Shown piece by piece: positions 1 through 12,400 of a stretch of 64,000 bases of DNA; the first letter of the stretch is position 1, and each line of letters starts with the position of its first letter. Below the pieces are notes generated by a model, which had not been told where the DNA came from, did no database searches, and was given only the letters and a program-made list of their open reading frames with translations. A program made the position numbers and the translations under genes. The stretch is from Vanilla planifolia. Its lineage: Eukaryota > Streptophyta > Magnoliopsida > Asparagales > Orchidaceae. The stretch spans positions 29,423,630 to 29,487,629 of the forward strand of contig CM043874.1 of NCBI GenBank assembly GCA_023846275.1, written 5' to 3'.

Positions 1-118
1 AGCCTAAACGAGGTTAAATATCTCCAACCAAACGGCGTCATACGCTAGTTCAGTTTTCTGTAGGCAACGGCTTTCTCTATCGAGTATCTTATCCGCACTG
101 CAGTGATACCCGCTCCCC
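1..118 (+). promoter_or_regulatory. 5' flank and probable 5' UTR of the oxidoreductase gene
   Basis: This short stretch precedes the ATG at 119. It is less AT-rich than most of the window and has no clear TATA box at a convincing distance, so most of it is probably transcribed leader and the core promoter probably lies outside the window. The start codon context (CCCC ATG GCC, with G at +4 and an alanine second codon) is favourable for plant translation initiation and typical of plastid-targeted proteins. The transcription start cannot be placed from sequence alone. Confidence 0.5.
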
Positions 119-463
119 ATGGCCGTGACGATCAAGTTCTTGCCTTGGACGTGCAGCCCTTCTCATTCATTCCGTACTACTAACCGTAAACTTGAAGTAG
201 AACTTCGCCCGCCTGCTTCATTCCTCTACAAAGCAGCTGGCATTCGATGCTCGAAGCGAACTGGGAGAAGAAGGTATCCTTCGGAGAAGAAGAAGCTCAA
301 AAGGGAGACGAAAACCCTTACGCAAACAGACATCAAGAGCAAGGAGGACGGTTTCTGGAGGTTCTCTATGCTCGCCGTTCCCGTTCACAAGGATCCCGGC
401 AAGGACTTCGTCGGTGTTTCTGCTCCTCTTCTCGAAGCCATTGCCAAAGTTCTCGAATTTCCG
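119..463 (+). CDS. PDE327: Exon 1: transit peptide and N-terminal region (residues 1-115)
   Basis: The exon runs from the ATG to a donor at CCG|GTAATC and ends in phase 0. It encodes a basic, Ser/Thr-containing leader, then a lysine-rich linker around residues 45-65, then the start of the conserved domain (WRFSMLAVPVHKDPGKDF, about residues 80-97). The reading frame would run on for 23 more codons past the donor into intron sequence; the homologous continuation is exon 2, so the donor at 464 is preferred. ORFs in other frames here (218-589 minus and 247-501 plus) are shadows. Confidence 0.92.
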
Positions 464-3400
464 GTAATCTTGGAATTTTCGTTCCTTCACAAAGCTCGTA
501 ACTTTATTCTGAATTTTAAATTTCAAATGTAAAGCCGCTAAACTTTCCAAGCTATATTCTTTCCTGGAACGCATTTTTAACTTTTTCATATAGATTTTTT
601 TCGCTTAATAATCGTTTTGTGATCAGGTGGCTGCTATGCTGCCTATGGAAGCTTTCACTGTTGTTCGGAAGTCGTTTGATGCAAGGAAGGTCAGTTCTGC
701 TTAAATAAGGAGATATTTGTCTTTCTTTCGGATTTCTTTAGCAGATTTGTACCTTTATGCTAATTACAGTTTTTAATTGAATTAATAAGCATAAATGATA
801 GAGTATTATGTACAGTTGTATACTTTTTGGCACTTTTACTTTTAACTTTGTAACAAGCTCATTTGGTTTTAGATGATTGACCTAACTTTTCCTTGCTCAA
901 ACTAGGCTGAGAGGTTAAGTTTAGACCCATTAGAGCATTGTTTAGCTCAAACTGTTGGCCTTTTCCGTCTACATTTCATCTTTTATTTGTATCACTTTCA
1001 AGACATGAAATCTATGTTCTTAGATTGTTTTATCAATCATTTTAAAGTTGTTTTCAAATCTTAATGTTGTTTAATCATCTTGCTTATTTTTGAATTTGTC
1101 ATTTCTCTTGCCTTTGGTAATAATCAAGTTTCTGCTTAAAAGCATTGAAGGAACCTTAGTTTGAGCTAGTCTACTTTTAATCCAATAATATCTATAAGTT
1201 CTTCACAGCCACAAGTTGTAAATGCATGCTTGATGAGTACTGTTTCTTGTGATTGTAAGACAAGCCTATTATAACAATCATGTCTGAGCACTTTTTAATG
1301 AATAAATGAATATGTATTTACATGTTTTGAATATATAATTTCCAAAATTCATGAGTATAGGTTGTTTATTTGCATGTCGAACATGAACCAAGCATAACCT
1401 TAAATTGAAATTGGGTAGAATTAGTCTACTACAAATGAAGATTTTAAAAATTCATCCTGTTACTCTTGTGTGCTTAATAGAAAAGGTGGCTTAATGCTTT
1501 TATTTGATGCGTGATATTTTTATTTGATAAAAACAATGTGTAGCTTTTTAAAAATTCATCATGTTACTCTTGTGTGCTTAATAGAAAAGGTGGGTTAATG
1601 CTTTTATTTGATGCGTGATATTTTTATTTGATAAAAACAATGTGTAGCTTTTTTTTTGAAGATTGTAATTTTGTGGCTTTCTGTTTCATTTTCATTGATT
1701 ACACATTTATTTATTTTTTGAATAATGATAATTATTTTTTGCTGATTATGGTGACAGTTGTTGAAGGAACCTCAATTTGTTTACATTGTGGATATGGATA
1801 TAAAGGCACTTCTAAATTTGGAGCCCCGCTCATGGGATTTCATTTACAAGTTGGAACCAAAAGTTGGGGCTATAGAATACATGCCTTCCAAAAAAGTACA
1901 GCTTGATCTCATCAATATTTTGCATAATATTGAAAACATCCAAACTAGGGCTAAGCACGAGAATCATGAGAGCAAAATCAACATGAACTCTTTTTATAAG
2001 TTTGCAATTTCAAAAAAGCCAACAGTTGTGGTTGTGGGTAGTGGACCATCTGGCTTGTTCACATCTCTTGTCTTAAGTGAGCTAGGAGCAGATGTTACTT
2101 TGATAGAAAGGGGTCAACCTGTTGAACAAAGAGGGCGTGACATTGGTGCATTAATAATTCGACGGGCTCTTGAACCTGAAAGTAACTTTTGCTTTGGCGA
2201 GGTGTGTTCTTTTGTCTTTTTATTGCACACATTTGTTTATTGATTGATGTTGTATTTTCTTGCTTAGGAATCCTATGAATGCTAGATTTTATGGATGCTT
2301 CACTCATAATGTTTAGAAATTATGCTTTCAACTTAATTAAATATTAAGTTATTTAATTGTGAAAATTTTAGGAATTATTGTTGTCTCCTTTAATGTTCGT
2401 CAATTAAGAATTCCATTGTTATGATAGCTGTAGAAGAATTATATTGTTTTTTTTGAAATATTTGCTTTTTTGAAATATAACTTAAAATAGAAAGATTAAT
2501 TTTCATCTTGTTGTTATTGACTATACACAATAAGTTGGGAGATACAAAATAGACAAACTCCTTAAGATAATTATAGAAATTAGTTTTTTACACTTTAATA
2601 TCTAGAACTAAATTGCTTGTTATCCAAAATCATATAATACTTTGTATGAGGTTGAAAACTATAAAATAAAGTAGGCGTAGGAAAAAAAGAAAGAAAAACT
2701 ACAAGACAAACAAAGGTTACAAGAATTTAAAAGAAAATCCAAATTCATGAAAAGCCATGTCCATGCTCTAAAAGTTAATCAGTTGAACATAAAAAATGTT
2801 ACATGCTTCTATTAAAGTTTTTCTGCATAAATGACTCTTAAACTCTTACTATACACTTTTGGGAAGAAAGAATAAGTCTAGGGTTTTTCAAGCATATTTA
2901 CCTCTCTCATTGGTACTCTTCTTGTTACATAGACCCTTAAAAGATATTTGTTATGTCCACATTAGAGCATGATATGTATACCTTCACATTTATACCATAG
3001 CTGTTATTTGGCCTATTTTTTAGAAGCCATGTCAATACTGCCAAGTTCTTCTATACTATAAATTCCAATTGTAAAAAAACTATGTTATTCAGGATGCATC
3101 TATATTATTATGCATTGTCCATTTGTAAATTTTGGATTTTCTTAGTACTTCTATATGAAATATGTTCCATCTATTTCATATGAACCTTCACACGCATATC
3201 AAGGTCCATACCATAATAATTTCATAATTAGAGACTGAAAGATTATGTATAAATTATGTATTTAGAGTTAATTTTTTTTACAAATCTTCTATACTTTCAA
3301 TTTGACATTGGATGTTCTTTATTCTATACATAGGCTACCTAAGGTGAAATAAAAGCTTTATTTGTTAATGGTAGCCACCTTGGTTTACATATCAATTGAA

Positions 3401-6400
3401 TTCTTGATATGATGATATTAGTTTGGATGTACTTTGTCGAGGAGTGAAAGATGAGGTTTCTTGCTAAATAAGTAGAACTTTTTTATCATTATATAAGGTA
3501 TAATCTAGCTACTCCTTGACATCTTATAAAAGATTTTTGAGCCATATCATTTTCTTTTTAGCATCCAAAATGACGATATATTCAGATTTCATGATTCATA
3601 ACAACACACTTTTGAAGTTGTGATATTAAATATATTGCAATATTACCAATGGTTAATATATATCTAGAGGCACTCTTACTGCTATGTGCATCTCCTTCAA
3701 GATTAGCACTGACTTACTCTCTTAAATTGTCTTTTTGTTTGAAGCAAAACCATATTTGCAGTTTTTTTTAGATAATGAAGAATAACATTTTACTACTTTC
3801 TAATGCTTTTAGCTTAGATTTTCCATATAATGTGTAACCAACTCCCATTATATAGGGAATATTTGGGCTTGTGCAAACCATTGTATACATTAGACTATGA
3901 ACATGAACTTTCATTCTTCCAATGTAGTTGTCAATTATTCACTTCCTAATTTGAAATCAATACCTAGTGGAATATCATTAGATCTAGAATTTGAAACACT
4001 GATTTTGTCCAATGTATACATTAGACTATGAACATGAACTTTCATTCTTCCAATGTAGTTGTCAATTATTCACTTCCTAATTTGAAATCAATACCTAGTG
4101 GAATATCACTAGATCTAGAATTTGAAACACTGATTTTGTCCAATAATTTTTGGATGTACTCTTGTTGTGACAGCCTTAGAATTTTTTCATATCTATTTCT
4201 TGAAATCCTTATTCCAAAAATTTGAAGAGTAACTTTTATATCCTTTATCCTTTGACAATCGATTCCTTAAGTCACAAATTCTCTTAATATTTGAGTAATT
4301 GATCAACATATCATCATATAGAGTAGTAGAATCATATAATAGTCATCAATGTTTGATAATAATATTAGTGATTCATATCATTACGTATGTTGTTACTAAT
4401 GCATATAAATGTGTCAAACCATTTCTAGCATAGTTTGGGAGCCTACATAGCTCTCTTAATCTTTTGTATTATTTCTTACTTGCTTGTAATTTAGAATCCT
4501 TGAAGTTGTATCATGAACATCTCTGCTTGGGTATCATTATATAGAAAATCATTCTTGAAATTGAGTTATTTTAGGTTTAAGTCCTTTGTCATCATAATAC
4601 TCAAGGAAAGGCATAAAGTTGTATGCTTTGTCATTGGTGAAAATATTTCATCTTAGTCAACTATTTTTTTGTTGAAAACTCTTGGCTATTATTCATGTCT
4701 TATAATTTTTGTTCCATTATTTATTTGTTCTAATTTATTGACCTACTTGTTCTTTTAGGAATTTCTTCTTTCTACTAGAGTGAACTTCAATATGTCATTG
4801 TTCTCAAATGATATGATTTCATCTCATATTGCTGACTAGTACTTAAAAGAACCTTCAACTTGCTTGGGCTCAAAGAAGCAGCTTGGTTCTCTAGTATTTA
4901 TCAAGAATAAGTAATGAAGAGAAGATGAATACTTTTGAATTGTTCTTGGTGTACAATTGACCTTCTTATGGCAAGAGTAGACAAAATTTTTGCACTTAGC
5001 ATAGTCTTGTTTGTAATCGTAGGTATTGAATCGATATTTGTCACAAGATCTATAATTTTAGATGATGTCGTTACAAGATTTACATTTCGAGAAGCTTTCT
5101 CATCCATATCCATTTCTAGGTATGACTAGCATCTCCATCTGATTTTGCATTGTATTGATCTGTGTACAATCATGTTTCATTGAACATTGTAATGCTTGTC
5201 TTGATAATTTACTTTATAATGGATTCAAAAAATGGTGGCCAAAATTGTGTATGCCATATCTAATGAAGTAGCATTGTACAACTTTTGCATATCTCTTACT
5301 CTAGTGCACAATGACCCATGGACTTAATTTCTTGCCTATTTACTCTTCATCTAACTTGAAGTCTAGTGATATGGAGGTCCTCAAGTGAGTATTTATATTT
5401 CTATATTTATAGCATTTGTCCATAACAACTTGGGCAATTTAGCATGCAACCTTAAGCTTCTTGCACCACATTTAGAATTTTGTTCTTCAGTGCCTCCATT
5501 TTGTTGTCACTTTTTGGGAATCATCTTCGTCAGCTAGCTTTTGTCTCTGCTTCTATATTACAGTTCTTGAAATTGATGAAGACATTGGAGTTCTTTTTTA
5601 AGAAGCAAAACCAAGACTTTCTGGTGAAGTTGTTAATGATGGCGACATGCTACGTGGATCCTCAAAGTGATGGCATTTGGGTTGTCCCTCATACATCTAT
5701 ATGAATTAATTCAATCTTCTTTGATTGCAACTTTTGACCCATTTTAAGGAAACTCACATGTCTCCCATGATTGCAATTTTTATTGATCCTTATTCTTATG
5801 GGCTTCACATTTGGTGCATAACCCTTTTGTCTTATAACCTTATGCATTTCACACTCATGTGCAAGTCGGTTGTACCACAATTGATGATCATTCATGGATC
5901 TTGATGAAGATGAGGCTATAGTTTCCTTATGGCCATTCATCATGTACAAAGTTCCATTCTTGGTGCCTCAAGAAACTATCAGTGGTCTTTTGAGAATCTT
6001 TCATATGCCATCTCCAAACATGGTGTGGTAACCAACACTTTCATGCTAATCAATTAAAATGAGATTTATCCTCAAGCCTAGGATGTATTGTATGCCATTA
6101 AGCTTAAATTATGCACCTCTTGATACTACAATCAACACGTCCCTTCCGTACGACATGTAGACATTCATCATTAACCAAGTATACTTTGTTGTGATCTTTT
6201 GCTTCAAAGTCTTATAGCAACTCTTTGCATGACGCTAAATAGAGCAATACATCTGAGTCAAGAATTCCTCACAATATCGAACTATCAATACTTAACATCA
6301 AATTGTCTGCTATGCTCTTAATCATTATATTTATGGATGTTTTTTCTTCTTGGTTTTGACCACCTCATTTCTATGGATCTTTACAATCTTGTTTCAAATG

Positions 6401-9400
6401 TTCCATCTTGTCACAGTTCTAACACACTAGCTTCTTTTTTGGAAATGATGTGCTACATCCCTTAGATTTTGGCCTTACTAAATTGGTATGCCTATATTGC
6501 AAATTTTTCTTTATGTTATCCATACTTAAGATAGAATTAGTCGTTTCTCCTAACTCCTAATATTGTATATATTTGCTAAGAATCATGTCCAAACCACTAT
6601 AGCTCCAACTTATGGTGTTTAGACACAATACTTGCCATAGTAATAGTTACATTTGAATTATTTGATGGAGAAAAAAATAGTTACATTTGAATTATTTGAT
6701 AGAGAAGAAAATAGTGACATTTATGGTGCTTAGACACAATGTTCGTAATAGTAATAGTTACTTATGAATTATTTGATAGTGACGATAATATAATTAGTAC
6801 TTTCACCATACGTTTCAAGGCAATTTCTATCGAGCTCAATGGTTTGGTTATTTAATACTCAATGGTTTGGTTATTATATTAAATTAAGTAATAAGATTTG
6901 TGATAGAAGCTCACTCCTTCGTCTTTAGGTTGAGCAATCGATGTATCAGATGTACTTTGTTTGATGACAAGACATTATCTAGCATATTGTACAATACCTT
7001 CATAAAGTTTTCAATTATTGTCTCCTTGGCCATCATGAAGGCTATTTTTTTTGCTAGAGTTTGCCGTACCACTCGCAATGCTTGACGATTAAGTAGTTCC
7101 AATTCTTCCAATTTTATGAACTTAGGCTTTGTGCAAACTACAAGGGGCACAAATTTTTCAAATAAAGCAAAATACATTATTTGTATCTTCTAGAAGTTTA
7201 AATCTTTTCTCTTAAACCAGTCAATTTGACCTTGCATATCTTCCATCTCTTTTTTTTAAAGAATAAGTTATTACAAAAGTTGCAAAAAAGAAAAACTTAA
7301 TAGCATGAATCTCTAAACATATTGTTTTGATACCAATTGTTGAGAGATAAAGCATTATAAATTCCATTTTGGCTGCAGATGAACTCTTTGTGATAATCAT
7401 GGAGATTAACTTCCCTCGCCCTATTGTCTATGATTAAACTACTCATCATCCCATAGCCAAATGCCCATTGTAATGTTGATGCAAATGATAAAATAGAGCA
7501 CGACAGACAAAGTCACAAGGAAAACACAAGTAGAATAAAAATTGCAGAGATTGACATGAAAATCCAAATTCAATAAAAACAACGATCACATTTTGAAGGA
7601 TTTTCACTAGAACTTAAACGAGATTACAAGTTTCTCTGGCAAATTTTATCTTTAAGTGATTCATTCTAAGAGTCTCAAAGTAGTGATTAAGGTAGAAGAA
7701 GGCTAGGGTTCCTCATACATATACTTCATTTAATTTTTATAGTTTTCTTCTTGTATAACTCCCCAAAAAATGGTTACTAGGTGTCTGCATTAGAGCACAA
7801 TTTGCTGACACATAACAGTTGCTACGTATATGTACATTTGTGTCAAAACTACTTGTCAGAAGCCATGTCAGCATTTTTGCCAAACGTGGCCATACTATAA
7901 ACTTTAGCTCTTGATGTTGTGCAAAGTTTGGTTTGTCTAATGATATCTTGCTTAAACTACCAAATAAGTCTTTTCCCTGAAAGGATCAATTGCTCCACTA
8001 TCCATTTTCATTTAACTGGTTATTCTTTTTCTGATTTCTCTATCGCATCTTTAGTGAATATAATCCAATTGATGTTAATGTATGGCTGAGATTCTATACA
8101 TTTTAATCACTAGCTATAATTTTATATTTAGTCTTCGTTGATAGTTTTCTTGTAGAGTAGTAAATTTTATTTGCAGTCATTATGGTCATAATTGCTGTTG
8201 AATAGCATTTTTGAGGTACTTATGCACTGCAGGGTGGTGCAGGTACGTGGAGTGATGGGAAGTTAGTCACCAGAATTGGGAGGAACAATGACAATGTTCA
8301 GGCTGTAAAATTCCAAACTCAAGATTTTATTCCTTAACCTCTAAGTTTTCAAGTAAAACTTTTTGCTATTATAATTATATCTAGTGTTGTGTCTTTTTTT
8401 GGTGTTTTGAGTATTTTTTTGGACATGCCCTTATTGTAACAGTAGGCATTTTTGCTCAATCCTAAGCAAGTGTTGCCTTCATAGCTAAACTTTAATAATT
8501 GGTTTTGTTTTAAGATGCTTTTGATTTGATAAAATTTTATTTTGTGTAATTTTAGTCAAATAATGTTATTAAATATTATGATTTTGTCACTCAAATATTA
8601 TCTTTAGATATCACTCAAATTTAAATGACATTTAAATTTTTGGGTGATATTGATATAAAAAATTAGAGTAAAAAGTTATTTAAATAATATTGAGTTAAAC
8701 AATAAAAAAATATTAGATGACATTGACACCTAAATAACGTTGATATTTAGATTTCAATATCATCTAAATAATATCCAACTAAATGTTTTTTTAGTATTTT
8801 GTTTATTAGCAACATCATAAAACACCTTGGTTGCATGGATTGAACTAGGGAGCTAATAGAGTAGTTATCGAGGGCTTCATCTCACACTTTAAAGATGGAG
8901 TCCATTGGTGTGTGGTGAGTAGGGATATTTCTTGTTTGTATTGTATGGCTTTTTAATATAAGACTAAGTGCTTTAGGTCTGTGTTTTGACCTTTTATTTA
9001 TATTACTATTGTGAGTTACACATCATCGATAAATTTTACAAGATACTAGTGTCATGCTCATCTCAAAAAATTAGAAATAGAATTATTCCAACTTTGGTCC
9101 ATCTTCATTGTATGATCTTCTTGTTGGTAATTCATTGTTGGGGAAGTGAAGTATAGGAGATGGATCAATATCATGTATAGATGCAGATAGGAGTAGTGAG
9201 AAAGTGTTTTTGCTTATTGATGGCATTAATGATGTGAATTGATTTTCTTGGGCTAAGATGTTAGTCCACTAATTGCATTAGCCACCTTGTTTTCCATCCT
9301 TAACTTATGTTTAATGACAAATGTAAAGCCTTGCAAAAATTCTATCCACTTTGCATTTTTGGTGGTTTTGGTGATGCTATGAATTAAGAAATTGTAAAAC

Positions 9401-12400
9401 CTCATATTTGAAATATAATTCAACATTTGTGCGAAAGGTAGTGCTTCCAATGCCTAAGACGCTATATTATCTCATAGAACTCTTTCTTGTATGTGGAGTA
9501 TTTTTTATGGGACTAGTTTATCTTCTTGCACAAGGTCACTGGGTGGTTTTTCTAGTAAAAAATGCATCCAATCCCAACTATGGATGCACCACTAAGCTCC
9601 TTAAAAACTCTTTAGGTATTAAGAATTTAAAGGATTGGTACTTGGGTCATACTTTTGTTTGAGTTGATGTAAAACTTGATAAGTAGCTTTCGTCCACTCA
9701 AATCATCCTTTCTTTATGCAGTCATTAATAGCTGTTGCAATTGTGCTCAAGCCTTGGATGAAACACCTTTAAAAGGTTAACTATGGAAACTTTGCACATC
9801 ATGGATGGTTTGTCATGGGTCCCAATCTACTATGGCTTTAACTTTCTTAAGGCCATTTGCAACCAAGAAATTGTAAAGCTGAGGAATGTAGCACTAAGAG
9901 TAATGAAGGAACACTTATTTAGATTTCCAAATAACCTTTGTTGTTGCAGATTAACAAAGATTTGATGCAATGGTTTAAATGCTTAGGGCGGTCTTGCTAA
10001 TTTTGAGAATGTCATCGAATTAAACAATGGCGAAGATGTTAAGAAATGGGATCAAGATTTTCATTGATTTGTCTGTGAGATGTTCTTGCCTCAAGCCTCG
10101 ATAACATACCTTCTTTTTCGAGTCGCAAACTCATGAGAATGGTGAGTTAAGGAAGAAAAAGAAAGAGAAGGGTTTTTGTCATAAGAAGATTGAATTTTTC
10201 AAGAAGTTTTCCTTCAAAAGGTTTTAAATTTATTAAGTTTTAAATTTCAGAATTTTAATCTATTTTATACATCATTCTTACTCATTTATATAAAGGTTTA
10301 GATACAATATTTTAATACAAAATGAAAAAACATGTAGTTTGACCAAAATATAAAATTTTGCAAAATTCTCACCCCACACAAGCTAATTGTGCATGTACTT
10401 GCTCCCACAACATGGTATTGTTCACACTTGCGGGCAGCCCTCCGCATGCACATTGATCGTGGTGACACGGTAAGTCCATATACTGCTTGCGCATGGATTG
10501 CATGCGCGGTAGATAGTTGACTTGTGCACACGTGCAGCGCACGTCCCTCACGGTTGCGCACGCCTGCATGCGTTGGTGTTTGACGTGCCACGCCTTCCCA
10601 CATTGCTTGCTTGCTTCGCGTGTGGCATTTGACCAGTGCACTACAGCATGTGCTTTAGTGCATCAGTAGTGAGTCACCTCACACAGCTCTTGCTGCTTGT
10701 TGTGATAACACTTTTTGTCGTTTTTGTCGTTTTTGTTTGCTCGATTGTTTTCACAATTTTAGATTCAATGGGTTTGGAATTGGTCTTCTGATCATATAAC
10801 CATTCTTTTTTAATTCAAGTCTCATCGAATCTTCTTTCTTGAATTGATTCTTTTCAAGGTTGTCTTCTTTAGGAGGTTAAGACTTTTGTCGTCATCATCA
10901 AGTGGTTTATTTGACTTTGTTACTAGTAACACATAACTTTGGTAAGCGTTCACTAGTTTTTTTACTTGTTCAGTATAAGCAAGGCCTTTTGTCAACTTTT
11001 CTTTATCTCATGACAGAAGGAATTATTGTGTCCATGTTTCGTTAATCAATACTGTTGTTTTCCTCGATAGTAGATAGCATGTTGATCCCATAATATAAAT
11101 TTCACAGTATAATTTGACAGACATCTATAGGTACTATGTTATTGATAACGTCATTAATATAGTCCTATGTGAATAAAACTTCATCATGCATTGTTTTTTA
11201 ACTCTCGCTTCAGTGTCTTTATAAATCCACGCCAGGGAATAGAGTTTTAGACGTGTAGTATCTAGGTTTAATCTCTTCACAAAACTTTCTAATATTAAGT
11301 TTTTTGTTTCTAATATCGATAATAACATTGATAAGCTCTTTCTTTACTTGAATTTTGATGGTGAAGAGTTTTTTTTGTTTTGTTTGATGAGATCTCTTTT
11401 AGACTCATCATAAAAGATAAGTATTTATCAACTTATAGTACAATTTCTAGTACCTTTTTCAATGTCTGTTGTAATAAGTATTTTCTTTTTTGAACTTTTT
11501 GGAAATAATTAAGGATAAATTATTAGCATTTTTATTGTATGTTTGCTGTCTTGTTGCACTGATCAAATACTTCTGATTTTTGCTAGTAGGAGTGTTATTA
11601 GATTTACTATAATAAATTTTGTTGGAGAATATTATTTTTCTTGTTACTAAGTTTTAGACTTTTACTTATATTTTTTAGTTTTGCCCTTCTAGTTTTGTTT
11701 AATTGTATTCATTTTTTAATAGCTATTGTGAATGTATTGACTTGTTTTAAAGATTAAATAAAAAAAGATAATTCTGTGATAATAAGATAGTATAGACTTA
11801 TAATATACTTTGACAATGTCTGCATCTTATTGATAGGTATTCCTCAACTCACGGCTTGTCGTTAGAATTATATGGTATATTTCTATATTGTTTGTTTTTG
11901 TCGATGTTTATAGACTATGCCACTGTATTTTTTCTCCATGTAACTCATGGGATAAAATTCTTCTCAAATTTATTTCTTAAATTGGCTCAATGCCACTTCT
12001 GTAATTGTACTAGTTCTTAAGTGAATATTTTACCAGGCTAATGCATGATTCGTTATTTTTAATCGAGCATACGCCACTTTATTGATTGATGAATAGTCTT
12101 ATAGAGAACAATATGTCTCTAGTTGTTCTAATTAGGTATCCAATTTTTTTGCATCTATTGTATTATATTCAATTGATAAATCAAGTATAGTATCTATCTT
12201 GAAAGGATGCTCTTGATTTTTATGTTTTGAAAAGGTGAGATTGATGTCATTCTCATCTTTATTTTCAATCATCTTAGAATCTTATTTAATTCAGAATTTT
12301 TTTGATTAAGAGTATTTTTTTTGACAAATTTTCTTTTAAATTCATTGTAGAAAGAGATTGAGATTGAGATTTTAGCAATATCTTTAGAATACTTATATTT

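Larger units (their letters stand above)
464..1757 (+). other. Introns 1 and 2 (464-626 and 690-1757), enclosing exon 2
   Basis: Intron 1 is 163 bp with donor GTAATC and acceptor TGATCAG. Intron 2 is 1,068 bp with donor GTCAGT and acceptor GTGACAG. Both are T-rich, as plant introns usually are. Intron 2 holds a tandem duplication listed separately. Nothing else is recognisable in it. Confidence 0.85.
2535..7920 (-). mobile_element. Ty1/copia LTR retrotransposon fossil, antisense in intron 3
   Basis: The element reads on the minus strand. Its 5' LTR is at about 7338-7920 and its 3' LTR at about 2535-3075. The two LTRs still share blocks such as AGAAGCCATGTCA and CTATACTATAAA but are strongly diverged, so the insertion is old. 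A primer-binding-site-like TGGTATCAAAAC adjoins the 5' LTR at about 7325-7336. Going leftward come gag resembling the copia capsid (6911-7177), a CCHC zinc knuckle (about 6370-6430), a GAG-pre-integrase segment (5689-5949), reverse transcriptase with a D-D-M-L palm signature near 4290-4330, and the conserved SLMYTMVC-like RT/RNase H linker near 3850-3910. This order is diagnostic of copia. The element is broken, with many breaks, and cannot be active. Confidence 0.85.
2202..8232 (+). other. Intron 3, about 6.0 kb, expanded by a copia fossil
   Basis: The donor is GTGTGT at 2202 and the acceptor CACTGCAG at 8225-8232. Roughly 90 percent of the intron is a minus-strand Ty1/copia fossil (about 2535-7920, listed separately). 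The remaining ends, about 330 bp on the left and 310 bp on the right, are T-rich and look like original intron sequence. Confidence 0.85.

Noticed and set aside
218-589. Minus-strand 123-codon and plus-strand 84-codon open frames overlapping exon 1
   Set aside because: They are shadows in other frames of exon 1, whose frame has strong family resemblance.
10298-10641. Two antisense open frames of 90 and 101 codons, Cys- and His-rich
   Set aside because: They lie in the GC-rich core of an LTR, and their composition reflects that core; no family resemblance.
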